The position numbers were made by a program, and so were the translations under genes. Source: Pectobacterium araliae (GTDB lineage Bacteria > Pseudomonadota > Gammaproteobacteria > Enterobacterales > Enterobacteriaceae). Taken from it: a DNA stretch of 64,000 nt. The number at the start of each line of letters is the position of its first letter. Positions within the stretch are counted from its first letter, which is position 1. A model generated the notes under the pieces. That model was given only the letters and a program-made list of their open reading frames with translations. It did not search any database and had not been told where the DNA came from. The stretch is from assembly GCF_037076465.1 (NCBI RefSeq), contig NZ_AP028908.1:186001-250000 (forward strand), given 5' to 3'. Positions 45,844-55,563 of this stretch are shown here, piece by piece.

Positions 45844-46467
45844 ATGCTGATGCTATTTCTGACGGTGGCGCTGGTGCATTTCATTGCACTGATGAGCCCT
45901 GGACCAGATTTCTTTTTCGTTTCACAAACTGCGGCCAGCCGTTCGCGCCGTGAAGCGATGATGGGTGTGTTAGGTATTTCTCTGGGCGTGGTGGTCTGGG
46001 CGGCTATCGCGCTGTTGGGGCTACATCTGCTGTTGCAAAAAATGGCCTGGCTGCATACCGCCATTACCGTCGGCGGCGGGGTATACCTGTGCTGGATGGG
46101 CTGGCAGATGCTGCGTTCCGCACGGCGTAAAGCACAGTTGGAAACCACGCAGGAGACGGCGATTGTGCTGCCTCAGCGTGGTAAAACGTTCATGCGTGGG
46201 CTGCTGACGAATCTGGCGAACCCAAAAGCGCTGATCTATTTCGGCAGCGTGTTCTCGCTGTTTGTCGGCGACAGCGTCGGCAGCGGTGCGCGTTGGGGTT
46301 TGTTCGCGCTGATCTCGATTGAGACGCTGCTCTGGTTCAGCCTGGTCGCGATGGTTTTTGCTCTGCCGACAATGCGTCGCGGCTATCAGCGTTTGGCGAA
46401 ATGGGTGGATGGCGTGGCGGGCGTGCTGTTTACCGGTTTCGGCCTGCACCTGATTTTCTCTCGCTAA
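45844..46467 (+). CDS. rhtC: Threonine efflux protein RhtC
   Basis: This LysE-type exporter has 207 residues and about six helices, starting MLMLFLTVALVHFIALMSPGPDFFFVSQTAASRSRREAM, the RhtC signature SPGPDFFFV. I use ATG 45844, 50 bases after recQ; the open frame extends upstream without support. In E. coli it exports threonine. It is convergent with rhtB. Confidence 0.94.
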   Translation: MLMLFLTVALVHFIALMSPGPDFFFVSQTAASRSRREAMMGVLGISLGVVVWAAIALLGLHLLLQKMAWLHTAITVGGGVYLCWMGWQMLRSARRKAQLETTQETAIVLPQRGKTFMRGLLTNLANPKALIYFGSVFSLFVGDSVGSGARWGLFALISIETLLWFSLVAMVFALPTMRRGYQRLAKWVDGVAGVLFTGFGLHLIFSR

Positions 46468-46489
46468 CTTTTCCCTTTGAATGATCGGT

Positions 46490-46515
46490 GTGCGCCGCTA
46501 GCCGATACGGCGCAC
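46490..46515. terminator. Hairpin between convergent rhtC and rhtB
   Basis: GTGCGCCG (46490) pairs with CGGCGCAC (46508) with a ten-base loop. T-runs are poor on both strands, so it is a possible bidirectional terminator only. Confidence 0.4.
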
Positions 46516-46523
46516 TGCCTTAA

Positions 46524-47144
46524 TCAGGCCTTTCTCGCGGTGGCAAGTAACGCGCCGACCAGCACGAACAGCGATCCAAATATCCGGTTGAGCGTCTTCA
46601 TCTGCCGTGGGCCTTTCAGCCATCCGGCGATACGCGTGGCCAGCGTGGCGTAGCCAATCATCACGATGATATCGACCACCACGGTCGTGATGCCCAACAC
46701 CAGATACTGCGCGGCCTGCGGTTGGTGGGGAATAATGAACTGTGGAAAGAGCGCCGCCAGAAACACGATGCTTTTCGGGTTGGTCAGATTCACCAGCACT
46801 GCGCGCTTAAACAGTTTGCGGCGTGGCATCGCGCTGGCGAGTGCCTGAAGATCCAATGCACCCGCGGCGCGCCACTGCTGAATCCCCAGCCAAATCAGAT
46901 ACGCCGCGCCCAGCCATTTCAGTATATCAAAAGCCAGTACCGACTGGTTCAGCAGTGCGCCTAGCCCGATGCCGACCAGCACGATATGAATCGCCAGCCC
47001 GACCTGCAAACCACAGATCGAGGCCGCTGCGCCGCGATAACCGTGGCTGATGCCAGTGCTCATGGTATTGATGGCACCTGAACCGGGCGACAGGCTAAGA
47101 ATAAGCGTTGTGAGTAAGTAGGTTAACCACCAATCCAATGTCAT
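46524..47144 (-). CDS. rhtB: Homoserine/homoserine-lactone efflux protein RhtB
   Basis: This is a 206-residue LysE-family exporter. [39 protein letters not shown] and [21 protein letters not shown] match E. coli RhtB, which exports homoserine and related compounds. The start at 47144 is preferred to longer frames that run into the pldB promoter. It is divergent from pldB. Confidence 0.94.
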   Translation of the reverse strand: MTLDWWLTYLLTTLILSLSPGSGAINTMSTGISHGYRGAAASICGLQVGLAIHIVLVGIGLGALLNQSVLAFDILKWLGAAYLIWLGIQQWRAAGALDLQALASAMPRRKLFKRAVLVNLTNPKSIVFLAALFPQFIIPHQPQAAQYLVLGITTVVVDIIVMIGYATLATRIAGWLKGPRQMKTLNRIFGSLFVLVGALLATARKA

Positions 47145-47276
47145 GAAATGCTGCTCCTGAACCACGTTCTGTATTACGAGAGTCTGTCTGTTTTTTATGT
47201 CACAATACGCTCGTGCTCTACTGCTTGTCATGTTCTTCCGCTAGCTTTGTTTTCCCTGCGTCACCGGAGAGGTGTG

Positions 47277-48314
47277 ATGATTCAACGCCCTAATACGTTG
47301 TTTACGTCGGAACGGTTAACGCCTGAATCGTTAGTGACAAATCTGCTCACGCGAGAAGCGCAGTTTGCCGCCTTTGCGACCGGAGAATTACTGGATTTCT
47401 GGCGTCAGCGCGAAGAGGGCGAGTTCTCTGGCGTAGACGATGTGCCGATCCGATTTGTTCGTTTTACCGCGCCTCAGCACGACAAGATTGTCGTTGTCTT
47501 TTCTGGCCGTATCGAAAGCTATGTCAAATACAGCGAAGTGGCTTACGATCTCTTTCATCGCGGCTATGATGTACTCATCATGGATCATCGTGGGCAAGGG
47601 CGGTCTGGACGGATGTTGCAAGACGGCCACCGTGGACACGTGCTGCGCTTCAGTGATTATGTCGATGATGCCGAAACACTGTGTCAGCAGCACATTGACG
47701 TTAAGCGATATACTCGGCGGTTTGCGTTAGCGCATTCAATGGGCGGCGCGATTCTGGCACAGCTTCTGGCTCGCCAACCTGCGTTATTTGATGCGGTGGC
47801 ACTGTGCGCACCAATGTTTGGCATCCGTTTGCCGCTTCCTCACTGTGTGGCTGGATGGATCGTTGATTGGGCGGAGCGTCGCCCAGCGATACGTGATTAT
47901 TACGCGATTGGCACCGGGCAGTGGCGTCCTTTGCCTTATCGGATGAATGTGCTGACGCACAGCCGTGAGCGGTACCAGCGCAGTATTCGCTTTTATGCGG
48001 ATTCGCCGGATTTGCGCGTAGGCGGGCCGACTTACCATTGGGTACGTGAAGCGCTACAGGCGGGAAAGCAGTTACTGGCACAGGCGAGCGCCATCACTAC
48101 GCCGCTCCTGCTATTGCAGGCGCAGGAAGATCGCGTGGTCGATAACCCTAGTCAGAAGACGTTTTGTCAGGCACTGGTGCAGAACGGAAACCCTAATTCT
48201 GACGGCGTGTTGCAAGTTATCGGCGGTGCGCGGCATGAAATTCTCTTTGAAACGGATAACCTCCGCGCTCAGGCATTTGCGCTGATTTTTTCGCACTTTG
48301 CGCGTTATCATTAA
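47277..48314 (+). CDS. pldB: Lysophospholipase L2 PldB
   Basis: This inner-membrane-associated alpha/beta hydrolase cleaves lysophospholipids. The 345 residues have an oxyanion-loop region DHRGQGRSGRM, the nucleophile elbow AHSMGGAI, the Asp in LLLQAQEDRVVDN and the His in GARHEILFE. ATG 47277 follows GAGAGGTG; the frame open from 47148 overlaps the divergent rhtB start. It is followed by yigL. Confidence 0.93.
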   Translation: MIQRPNTLFTSERLTPESLVTNLLTREAQFAAFATGELLDFWRQREEGEFSGVDDVPIRFVRFTAPQHDKIVVVFSGRIESYVKYSEVAYDLFHRGYDVLIMDHRGQGRSGRMLQDGHRGHVLRFSDYVDDAETLCQQHIDVKRYTRRFALAHSMGGAILAQLLARQPALFDAVALCAPMFGIRLPLPHCVAGWIVDWAERRPAIRDYYAIGTGQWRPLPYRMNVLTHSRERYQRSIRFYADSPDLRVGGPTYHWVREALQAGKQLLAQASAITTPLLLLQAQEDRVVDNPSQKTFCQALVQNGNPNSDGVLQVIGGARHEILFETDNLRAQAFALIFSHFARYH

Positions 48315-48362
48315 TTTTTGCGGCGTGTGCCGCCAATACACCAGAAGTGAGATCTCATCGTT

Positions 48363-49163
48363 ATGTACCATGTCGTTGCGTCCGATTTAGATGGCACACT
48401 GCTGTCACCCGACCACTCGCTGTCCCCGTATGCGAAAGAAACTCTCAGGCTGCTGACGGAGAAAGGGATTCACTTTGTGTTCGCTACCGGACGGCACCAC
48501 ATGGATGTCGCGCAGATCCGCGATAACCTCGGCATCAGTGCGTTTATGATTACCTCGAATGGCGCGCGTGTGCACAACTCGCAGGGCGAACTGATTTTCA
48601 GCCACAATCTGGATCAGGACATTGCTCGTGACCTTTACAGCGTCGTACACAATAACCCCGATATGCTGACGCACGTTTACCGTGATGATGAATGGTTTAT
48701 GAACCGTCCGCGTGCGGAAGAAGAGCGTTTCTTCAAAGAGTCGATCTTTAAATACAAGCTGTTTGAACCTGCATTACTTGAGACCGATGGCGTCAGCAAG
48801 GTGTTCTTTACCTGCGATTCCCACGAGCAACTGTTACCGCTGGAAGAAGCGATCAACGCGCGTTGGGGCGATCGCGTCAACGTGAGTTTTTCGACGCTCA
48901 CCTGTCTGGAAGTGATGGCGGGCGGCGTATCTAAAGGCCATGCGCTGGAACAGGTGGCGAAGATTATCGGCTTCTCGCTCAAAGAGTGCGTGGCGTTTGG
49001 CGATGGTATGAACGACTACGAAATGTTGTCGATGGCGGGTAAAGGCTGCGTGATGCAGAACGCGCATCAGCGCCTGAAAGATTTACTGCCGGATCGCGAA
49101 GTGATTGGCACTAACGCGGATAGCGCGGTGCCGAATTACCTGCGGGAATTGTTTCTGAAGTAA
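48363..49163 (+). CDS. yigL: HAD-family sugar/pyridoxal phosphatase YigL
   Basis: This 266-residue Cof-type HAD hydrolase (type IIB cap) has motif I ASDLDGTLLSP at residues 6-16, motif II FATGRHH, the motif III Lys in GGVSKGHAL, and motif IV VAFGDGMNDYEML. E. coli YigL dephosphorylates pyridoxal phosphate and sugar phosphates and is upregulated with SgrS during glucose-phosphate stress. The SgrS-dependent processing element is in pldB in E. coli; I did not verify it here. The E. coli order (yigM, metR, metE next) breaks after this gene. Confidence 0.93.
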   Translation: MYHVVASDLDGTLLSPDHSLSPYAKETLRLLTEKGIHFVFATGRHHMDVAQIRDNLGISAFMITSNGARVHNSQGELIFSHNLDQDIARDLYSVVHNNPDMLTHVYRDDEWFMNRPRAEEERFFKESIFKYKLFEPALLETDGVSKVFFTCDSHEQLLPLEEAINARWGDRVNVSFSTLTCLEVMAGGVSKGHALEQVAKIIGFSLKECVAFGDGMNDYEMLSMAGKGCVMQNAHQRLKDLLPDREVIGTNADSAVPNYLRELFLK

Positions 49164-49217
49164 TTCATCGCCAAGGCCGGTAGCGACGTACTGGGGGAGG
49201 CAGTTGGATAGGATGAT

Positions 49218-49242
49218 GCGCGGCGTAGCAGGTACGCCGCGC
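49218..49242. terminator. Hairpin between convergent yigL and glpT
   Basis: GCGCGGCGTA (49218) and TACGCCGCGC (49233) form a perfect 10-bp stem with a five-base loop. There is no clear T-run on either side; it is probably a stabilising or terminating hairpin for both convergent genes. Confidence 0.5.
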
Positions 49243-49261
49243 AGACAATACACGTTAAAGG

Positions 49262-50611
49262 TTAAGCGCGGTTGGCTAATTCTGCTTTATGCTTTTTCTC
49301 ATTCAGCATAACAACAACCAGCAGAAGTACCGCCATAATGCTGCCGCCGATCATCACCATGAAACCGCCGTCCCAACCGAAGAAGTCAACGGTGTAGCCA
49401 ACGATGGCGCTGGCGGCAACGGAGCCACCGAGGTAGCCGAACAGACCAGTGAAGCCCGCTGCCGTACCTGCCGCTTTCTTCGGTGCCAATTCCAGCGCGT
49501 GCAGGCCGATAAGCATAACCGGGCCGTAAATCAGGAAGCCGATGATGATCATACACGCCATGTCCACACCCGGATTACCGGCTGGGTTCATCCAGTACAC
49601 GATAGTTGCTATTGTCACCAGCGTCATGAAGAACACGCCCGTTGCACCGCGGTTACCTTTGAAGACCTTATCAGACATCCAGCCGCACAGCAGCGTACCC
49701 GGAATACCCGCATATTCGTACAGGAAGTAAGCCCAGGAAGACTTATCCAGCGCGAAGTGCTTAACTTCCTTCAGGTAAGTCGGTGACCAGTCGAGGATGC
49801 CGTAACGCAGCAAGTAAACGAAGACGTTGGCGATAGCGATGTACCACAGCAGTTTGTTCGGGAAAACGTACTGCATGAAAATCTGCTTAGCCGTCAGTTC
49901 TTCTTCGTCTTTTTCATTATAGTCAACTGGATAGTCGTTTTTATACTCTTCAACTGGCGGTAAACCACAGGACTGAGGAGTATCACGCATTAAGGCAAAC
50001 GCAATCAGCGCAACCAGAATCGCGGCGAAAGCTGGCATGTAGAGTGCCGCTTTCCAGTCGTTAAACCAGGCCATACCCAGCAGGAACAGCAGAGGTGGCA
50101 GCCCGCCGCCGACGTTGTGAGCACAGTTCCATACCGACACAATGCCGCCACGTTCTTTTTGTGACCACCAGTGAACCATGGTGCGCCCGCACGGTGGCCA
50201 TCCCATTCCCTGGAACCAGCCGCACAAGAACAGCAGGACGAACATGACGGCAATGCTGGATGTTGCCCACGGTACAAAACCCATGAACAGCATAACGGCA
50301 GCGGCCAGAATCAGACCAGCAGGCAAGAATACTCGCGGGTTGGAACGGTCAGATACCGAACCCATGATGAATTTGGAAAAGCCGTAGGCGATGGAGATAC
50401 CGGACAGTGCAAAGCCAAGATCGCCGCGCGAGAAGCCCTGTTCAATCAGATAAGGCATTGCCAGGGTGAAGTTTTTGCGTACCAGATAGTAAGCGGCGTA
50501 GCCAAAAAAGATCCCCATGAAAATCTGCCAGCGTAAGCGGCGATAGAGGGGATCGACACGATCCTGCGACACGCGTGGCTGGTGGGCTGCGGGCCTAAAA
50601 ATACTCAGCAT
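49262..50611 (-). CDS. glpT: Glycerol-3-phosphate:phosphate antiporter GlpT
   Basis: GlpT imports glycerol-3-phosphate in exchange for phosphate and also takes up fosfomycin. The 449-residue MFS protein matches E. coli GlpT almost throughout: [44 protein letters not shown] with the substrate Arg in LVRKN, and [16 protein letters not shown]. Start MLSIFRPA at 50611 has GGAGATATCT before it. E. coli glpT is followed by glpQ; here the next gene is the convergent yigL, so glpQ is absent from this spot. Confidence 0.97.
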   Translation of the reverse strand: MLSIFRPAAHQPRVSQDRVDPLYRRLRWQIFMGIFFGYAAYYLVRKNFTLAMPYLIEQGFSRGDLGFALSGISIAYGFSKFIMGSVSDRSNPRVFLPAGLILAAAVMLFMGFVPWATSSIAVMFVLLFLCGWFQGMGWPPCGRTMVHWWSQKERGGIVSVWNCAHNVGGGLPPLLFLLGMAWFNDWKAALYMPAFAAILVALIAFALMRDTPQSCGLPPVEEYKNDYPVDYNEKDEEELTAKQIFMQYVFPNKLLWYIAIANVFVYLLRYGILDWSPTYLKEVKHFALDKSSWAYFLYEYAGIPGTLLCGWMSDKVFKGNRGATGVFFMTLVTIATIVYWMNPAGNPGVDMACMIIIGFLIYGPVMLIGLHALELAPKKAAGTAAGFTGLFGYLGGSVAASAIVGYTVDFFGWDGGFMVMIGGSIMAVLLLVVVMLNEKKHKAELANRA

Positions 50612-50645
50612 AGATATCTCCAATGCGAAAAAAAACGATAGCTTT

Positions 50646-50665
50646 TTTGTTCTATTACGAACGTT
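50646..50665. promoter_or_regulatory. GlpR operator near glpT
   Basis: TTTGTTCTATTACGAACGTT agrees with the GlpR consensus WATGTTCGWTAWCGAACATW at 16 of 20 positions. It lies about 35 bases before the glpT start. Confidence 0.65.
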
Positions 50666-50785
50666 ATTGTAAGGGGATAGCGTGCAAATGAGTGTGATTC
50701 ATGACGCTAATGTTACACTTTTATGAAACTGTGACGATTTTTGCGCTCATGTTAACAGAATTGGAAAATTACACTGTGTGGTTTT

Positions 50786-50801
50786 AGTGATGTAAATCAC
50801 A
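50786..50801. promoter_or_regulatory. CRP site in the glpT-glpA regulatory region
   Basis: AGTGATGTAAATCACA fits TGTGA-N6-TCACA with one mismatch. It is centrally placed between the divergent starts and can serve both. A weaker GlpR-like site (AGTGTTCGTTTTTGCTCTTT, 50836-50855) lies on the glpA side. Confidence 0.7.
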
Positions 50802-50925
50802 CTTATTGTTTTTAAACTCCCATTTATTTTCGTTTAGTGTTCGTTTTTGCTCTTTATCAAACATTAACCCTTCTTTTTGTGTCCCAATAGCAACATACAT
50901 ACCCTCCGCCTGAAGTGAGAGCAGA

Positions 50926-52593
50926 ATGAAAAACACGGGGAACTGGCGTGAAACTGACGTGGTTGTCATCGGCGGTGGCGCAACGGGGGCGGGTACGGCA
51001 CGGGATTGTGCCCTGCGTGGACTGCGCTGCCTGTTACTTGAACGTTATGATATTGCGACCGGAGCGACCGGGCGTAATCACGGCTTATTACACAGCGGTG
51101 CCCGCTATGCGGTAACCGATGGCGAGTCTGCCCGTGAATGTATTGAAGAGAACCAGATTCTCCGGCGGATCGCTCGCCATTGCATTGAACCTACTGATGG
51201 TCTGTTTATCACCTTGCCGGAAGACGATCTCGGCTGGCAGGCGCAGTTTATCACTGCCTGTCAACAGGCAGGGATTGGCGCTCAGGCGTTGGATCCGCAG
51301 GAAGCGCTACGGCTGGAGCCAGCGGCAAACCCTACATTGACTGGTGCGGTTCGCGTGCCGGATGGCTCTGTCGATCCTTTTCGCCTGACGGCGGCCAACA
51401 TGATCGATGCCTGCGAGCACGGCGCGGAAGTGCTGACCTATCATGAGGTCATCGGGCTGATTCGTCAGGGCGATCGTATTACCGGTGTGCGCGTTTTCGA
51501 CCATAAAAAAGGTGTAGAAACAGAAATCTATGCACAGGTGGTGGTCAACGCGGGCGGTATTTGGGGGCAACATATTGCGGAATATGCCGATCTGCGTGTG
51601 CGCATGTTCCCGGCAAAAGGCGCGCTGTTGATTCTTGGCCACCGCATCAACAACATGGTGATCAACCGCTGTCGCAAACCGGCGGATGCCGACATTTTGG
51701 TGCCGGGCGATACCATTTCGCTGATTGGCACCACTTCAACTCACATCGATTACGATCAAATCGACAACATGCTGGTGACGCCTGCTGAGGTGGAAACGCT
51801 GATGCGGGAAGGCTCAATGCTGGCACCGAAGTTGGCGAGCACGCGCATTCTACGTGCCTATGCAGGCGTCCGCCCGCTGGTTGCCAACGATAGTGACCCT
51901 AGCGGGCGTAGCGTGAGTCGCGGCATTGTGCTGCTTGACCATGCCAGCCGTGACGGGCTGGAGGGATTTATTACCATCACTGGTGGCAAGCTGATGACCT
52001 ATCGTCTGATGGCAGAATGGGTGACTGACGCGATCTGCAAGAAACTGGGTCATGACGTAGCTTGCTCAACGGCACAGACGCCGTTGCCCGGTTCTGAATC
52101 GCTGGAGGATGTGAAAACCGCGCCTCATGCTTTATCTGCGTATCCTGCGGCAAAACCGCTCTCTGCGCCGTTGCGCGGTTCGGCGATTTATCGCCACGGT
52201 GAACGTGCCGGGCGAATGCTATCCGGTGAACGTTTGGATCGTAGTCTGGTGTGCGAATGTGAGGCCGTGACGGCAGGGGAAGTGCGCTACGCCGTGGAAT
52301 CGTTGCAGGTGAACAACCTGATTGATTTGCGTCGGCGTACTCGTGTTGGCATGGGAACTTGTCAGGGTGAGTTGTGCGCCTGCCGCGCGGCGGGGTTGTT
52401 GTGCCGTCTGGGGACTGCGACGCCGGAGCAATCGCTCACGCAGCTCAGCCAGTTTTTGAACGAACGCTGGAAAGGGATTCGCCCGATTGCCTGGGGCAAT
52501 GCGCTGCGCGAAAGTGAGTTTACCAGTTGGATTTATCAGGGATTGTGCGGCCTGACGGCCAGCGACAGTCAGGAGGATCGTCATGCGCTATGA
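50926..52593 (+). CDS. glpA: Anaerobic glycerol-3-phosphate dehydrogenase subunit A GlpA
   Basis: GlpA is the FAD subunit that oxidises sn-glycerol-3-phosphate to dihydroxyacetone phosphate under anaerobic conditions. The 555 residues begin with a dinucleotide-binding motif VIGGGATGAGTARDCALRG (residues 14-32). The C-terminal BFD-like Fe-S region shows VCECEAVTAGE and GMGTCQGELCACR, giving the cysteine set. Its last 11 bases overlap glpB. Regulation fits GlpR and CRP from the divergent region; FNR/ArcA sites were not resolved. Confidence 0.96.
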   Translation: MKNTGNWRETDVVVIGGGATGAGTARDCALRGLRCLLLERYDIATGATGRNHGLLHSGARYAVTDGESARECIEENQILRRIARHCIEPTDGLFITLPEDDLGWQAQFITACQQAGIGAQALDPQEALRLEPAANPTLTGAVRVPDGSVDPFRLTAANMIDACEHGAEVLTYHEVIGLIRQGDRITGVRVFDHKKGVETEIYAQVVVNAGGIWGQHIAEYADLRVRMFPAKGALLILGHRINNMVINRCRKPADADILVPGDTISLIGTTSTHIDYDQIDNMLVTPAEVETLMREGSMLAPKLASTRILRAYAGVRPLVANDSDPSGRSVSRGIVLLDHASRDGLEGFITITGGKLMTYRLMAEWVTDAICKKLGHDVACSTAQTPLPGSESLEDVKTAPHALSAYPAAKPLSAPLRGSAIYRHGERAGRMLSGERLDRSLVCECEAVTAGEVRYAVESLQVNNLIDLRRRTRVGMGTCQGELCACRAAGLLCRLGTATPEQSLTQLSQFLNERWKGIRPIAWGNALRESEFTSWIYQGLCGLTASDSQEDRHAL

Positions 52594-53845
52594 CGTTGTG
52601 ATTATCGGTGGCGGACTGGCGGGATTGACCTGCGGCATTCGTTTAGCGGAGCAGGGAAAACGCTGTGCGATTGTCAGCGCGGGGCAGAATGCGCTGCATT
52701 TTTCTTCCGGTGCGCTGGATTTACTTTCCCATCTCCCTGACGGACAGCCCGTGAGCCAGCCGCTTGATGCGTTGAATGAGTTGGCGCGTCAGGCTCCTCA
52801 TCACCCGTATTCCCGTATAGGCGCGACGGCGCTAGCGACTTTGTTGCCACAGGCTGAGGCGCTGCTGGAACGTAGCAACATCACTCTGCTGGGCGACCAT
52901 CACCACAATCACTGGCGTATGACGCCGTTAGGTAAGTTTCGTGCATGTTGGCTAAGTCCGGTTGATGGCGTCACGCGTGGTCTGCCGGATTCCTGTTTTG
53001 GCGACAATCCACTCATCGCCGGGATTGAAGGCTTTCTGGATTTTCAGTCTCGTATTGTGGCTGGCACGCTTCAGACGCAGGGTGTTGCGGCACGTAGCGA
53101 TGAGCTCAAGCTGCCGGTGTTGGATCGGTTACGTCAAAACCCCAGCGAATTCCGTGCGGTAAATATCGCCCGTGTGCTGGATCGACCGGAAAATCGCGCG
53201 ACGCTGGTGGAAGAGTTGTCGCTTCTGGCCAACGGCAACGATGCCATCATCATGCCTGCCTGTCTGGGATTGGACAGCCCCGAGATCGTGCGTGAACTCG
53301 CTGATGCATTAGGTAAACCGGTGCTGCTGCTGCCGACCTTACCGCCGTCGGTACTCGGATTGCGCTTGCATCAGGCGCTGTCGCAGCGTTTCCGCCAACT
53401 GGGTGGCATGGTGATGCCGGGCGATCGCGCGGTGCGTGCATCGCTGTCGCCGCAGGAGATCGCTGTTCATAGCCACCACCACCGTGATATTCCGCTGCGG
53501 GCGAAGCATGCGGTGTTGGCGAGCGGGAGTTTCTTTAGCAATGGGTTGGTAACACAGTTCGATCGGGTGGCTGAACCCGTCTTCGGGCTGGACATTCGGT
53601 TTGCTGACCAGCGCGAGGGGTGGAGCCAGCAGGACGTGTTTGCGCCGCAGCCTTATATGCAATTTGGCGTGATTGTCGATGAGCATCTGCATCCGCATAT
53701 CGGGGGAGAAACGGTCAATAATCTGTATGCGATGGGTGCGGTGCTGGAAGGTTTCGACCCTATTGTGCAGGGATGCGGGGCGGGGGTTTCCTTGCTCAGC
53801 GCACTTCATGTTGCCGAACAGATTCTGAAGGAGGGCAATCCATGA
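52583..53845 (+). CDS. glpB: Anaerobic glycerol-3-phosphate dehydrogenase subunit B GlpB
   Basis: GlpB is the second flavin-containing subunit of the GlpABC complex, 420 residues. It has the N-terminal motif VVIIGGGLAGLTCGIRLAEQGK (about residues 4-25) and a C-terminal NLYAMGAVLEGFDPIVQGCGAGVSLLSA segment. It overlaps glpA by 11 bases and glpC by four, so the three subunits are translationally coupled. Confidence 0.95.
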   Translation: MRYDVVIIGGGLAGLTCGIRLAEQGKRCAIVSAGQNALHFSSGALDLLSHLPDGQPVSQPLDALNELARQAPHHPYSRIGATALATLLPQAEALLERSNITLLGDHHHNHWRMTPLGKFRACWLSPVDGVTRGLPDSCFGDNPLIAGIEGFLDFQSRIVAGTLQTQGVAARSDELKLPVLDRLRQNPSEFRAVNIARVLDRPENRATLVEELSLLANGNDAIIMPACLGLDSPEIVRELADALGKPVLLLPTLPPSVLGLRLHQALSQRFRQLGGMVMPGDRAVRASLSPQEIAVHSHHHRDIPLRAKHAVLASGSFFSNGLVTQFDRVAEPVFGLDIRFADQREGWSQQDVFAPQPYMQFGVIVDEHLHPHIGGETVNNLYAMGAVLEGFDPIVQGCGAGVSLLSALHVAEQILKEGNP

Positions 53846-55053
53846 GCCTGCTTAGCGATAACAGTTTTGAAGATTGCATCAAATGTACCGTCTGTACCAC
53901 GTACTGTCCGGTGTCGCGTGTGAATCCGCTTTATCCTGGCCCGAAACAGGCCGGGCCGGACGGTGAACGCCTGCGGCGTAAAGATCCGGCGCTGTACGAC
54001 GATGCGCTGAAATACTGCACCAACTGCAAACGCTGTGAGGTGGCGTGCCCGTCGGATGTCAAAATTGGCGACATCATTCAGCGTGCGAAAGCGACGCACA
54101 GCAGTCACAAGCCAACGCTGCGCGATGCAATTCTGAGCCACACTGACTTCATGGGGTCGATAGCCACGCCGTTTGCACCGCTGGTGAATACGGCTACCAG
54201 CCTGAAGCCGGTGCGCCAACTGCTGGATAAGGCGTTGAAAATCGACCATCGTCGCCAACTGCCGAAATACTCGTTCGGCACCTTCCGGCGCTGGTATCGC
54301 CAACAGGCGGCAAAGCAGCAGACCTATGATGAACAGATCGCTTACTTCCACGGCTGCTATGTGAACTACAACCATCCACAACTGGGTAAAGATCTGGTTC
54401 AGGTCTTTAACGCGATGGGTATTGGCGTTCAGTTGCTGAATAAAGAGAAATGCTGCGGTGTGCCGCTGATCGCCAATGGTTTTCACGACAAGGCGAGGAA
54501 GCAGGCGCATGCGAATATCAAATCGCTGGATGAGGCGATCAATCAGAAATCCCTGCCGGTGGTCGCGACGTCATCCAGCTGTACGTTCACGCTGAGGGAC
54601 GAGTACCCGCATCTGCTGGGCGTGGATAACAACCACGTGCGTGATGGCGTTGAACTGGTGACGCGTCAACTCTATCGCCTGTTGGAAGAAGAAGGGCGAA
54701 CGCTGCCGCTGCGTAAATTGCCGCTGCGGGTGGCGTATCACACGCCCTGCCATCTGGAACGTATGGGCTGGACGGCGTATACCTTAGCGCTGCTGCAACG
54801 TATTCCCGGTCTTGAACTGGTGATGCTGGATTCCCAGTGCTGCGGCATTGCAGGCACCTACGGTTTTAAAAAAGAGAATTACGCGACCTCACAAGGCATT
54901 GGCGCTCCGCTGTTCCAGCAGATTGAAGAAAGCGGCGTTGATATTGTGGTGACGGATTGCGAAACCTGTAAATGGCAGATTGAGATGTCGACCAGCAAAA
55001 AGTGCGAACATCCGATCACCCTGTTGGCAAGGGCATTAGCGCAGCCAGAGTAG
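53842..55053 (+). CDS. glpC: Anaerobic glycerol-3-phosphate dehydrogenase Fe-S subunit GlpC
   Basis: GlpC anchors the GlpAB dimer to the membrane and passes electrons to menaquinone. The 403 residues contain two [4Fe-4S] motifs, CIKCTVCTTYCP near residue 12 and CTNCKRCEVACP near 62. Two CCG domains, EKCCGVPL and SQCCGIAG, form the heterodisulfide-reductase-like quinone site. I use ATG 53842, which overlaps the glpB stop and follows GGAGGG. The ryhB gene follows. Confidence 0.95.
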   Translation: MSLLSDNSFEDCIKCTVCTTYCPVSRVNPLYPGPKQAGPDGERLRRKDPALYDDALKYCTNCKRCEVACPSDVKIGDIIQRAKATHSSHKPTLRDAILSHTDFMGSIATPFAPLVNTATSLKPVRQLLDKALKIDHRRQLPKYSFGTFRRWYRQQAAKQQTYDEQIAYFHGCYVNYNHPQLGKDLVQVFNAMGIGVQLLNKEKCCGVPLIANGFHDKARKQAHANIKSLDEAINQKSLPVVATSSSCTFTLRDEYPHLLGVDNNHVRDGVELVTRQLYRLLEEEGRTLPLRKLPLRVAYHTPCHLERMGWTAYTLALLQRIPGLELVMLDSQCCGIAGTYGFKKENYATSQGIGAPLFQQIEESGVDIVVTDCETCKWQIEMSTSKKCEHPITLLARALAQPE

Positions 55054-55124
55054 CAAACAGAAGGGGAGCAAAACGGGCTGTTCTTCCGTCCGTATTGAGA
55101 ATAAGAATTTATCGCAAAAAGAAC

Positions 55125-55154
55125 TTTACAAGTGCGAATGATAATGATTATTAT
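55125..55154 (+). promoter_or_regulatory. ryhB promoter
   Basis: TTTACA (55125-55130) and TATTAT (55149-55154) are 18 bases apart; the -10 lies inside the Fur box, so Fur-Fe2+ would block polymerase. The predicted start is near 55161. Confidence 0.6.
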
Positions 55155-55155
55155 T
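55137..55155. promoter_or_regulatory. Fur box of ryhB
   Basis: AATGATAATGATTATTATT contains TGATAAT-G-ATTATTA, matching the 7-1-7 Fur consensus TGATAATNATTATCA at all but one position. Confidence 0.85.
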
Positions 55156-55160
55156 GCTGT

Positions 55161-55291
55161 GCGTTCTGGGGAACGGTGTCATGTGCCTGCGTTAATGGCG
55201 TTTATGACGATCCAGCTTCCCTGTGAAGGCACGACATTGCTCACATTGCTTCCAGTATTATTTAGCCAGCTCGGGTGCTGGCTTTTTTTTT
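55161..55291 (+). ncRNA. ryhB: Iron-responsive small RNA RyhB
   Basis: RyhB pairs through Hfq with mRNAs of iron-using proteins when iron is scarce. The core GGCACGACATTGCTCACATTGCTTCCAGTATTA, split here as GCACGACATTGCTCACA plus TTGCTTCCAGTATTA, and the following TTAGCCAGC match the E. coli RyhB seed and Hfq region. It ends in a terminator, AGCCAGC (55264) with GCTGGCT (55277) and a run of T to 55291. The 5' end is inferred from the promoter, giving about 130 nt, longer than the 90 nt of E. coli. A 62-codon frame over the same bases is not a real gene. The 272 bases after it (55292-55563) hold nothing I can name. Confidence 0.9.
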
Positions 55292-55563
55292 GCCTGCCTT
55301 TCATCGACAAGCCTTCGTGATTATCTGAGCCTCGTTGTTTTTGTGGTCGACGCCATTAGCCTCTCTATTATTTAAACTATAAACAGCACTGGCGATGTCT
55401 ATGAAGAGCGAGCATTGATGATTTCTTCCTGAATACGTGATCTGCGACTGCATCGCTAAGAAATCAATGAATTAGTGAAAAGCTGGCGATTGATGGGTGC
55501 CTCATACCTTTTTGAAACAAAATGCGGGTGTAGTGCTAAAAAATAATGGTCAGGCACCATTCT

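Noticed and set aside
55132..55320. 62-codon frame over the Fur box and RyhB
   Set aside because: The bases are explained by the sRNA and its promoter; the frame runs through the terminator.
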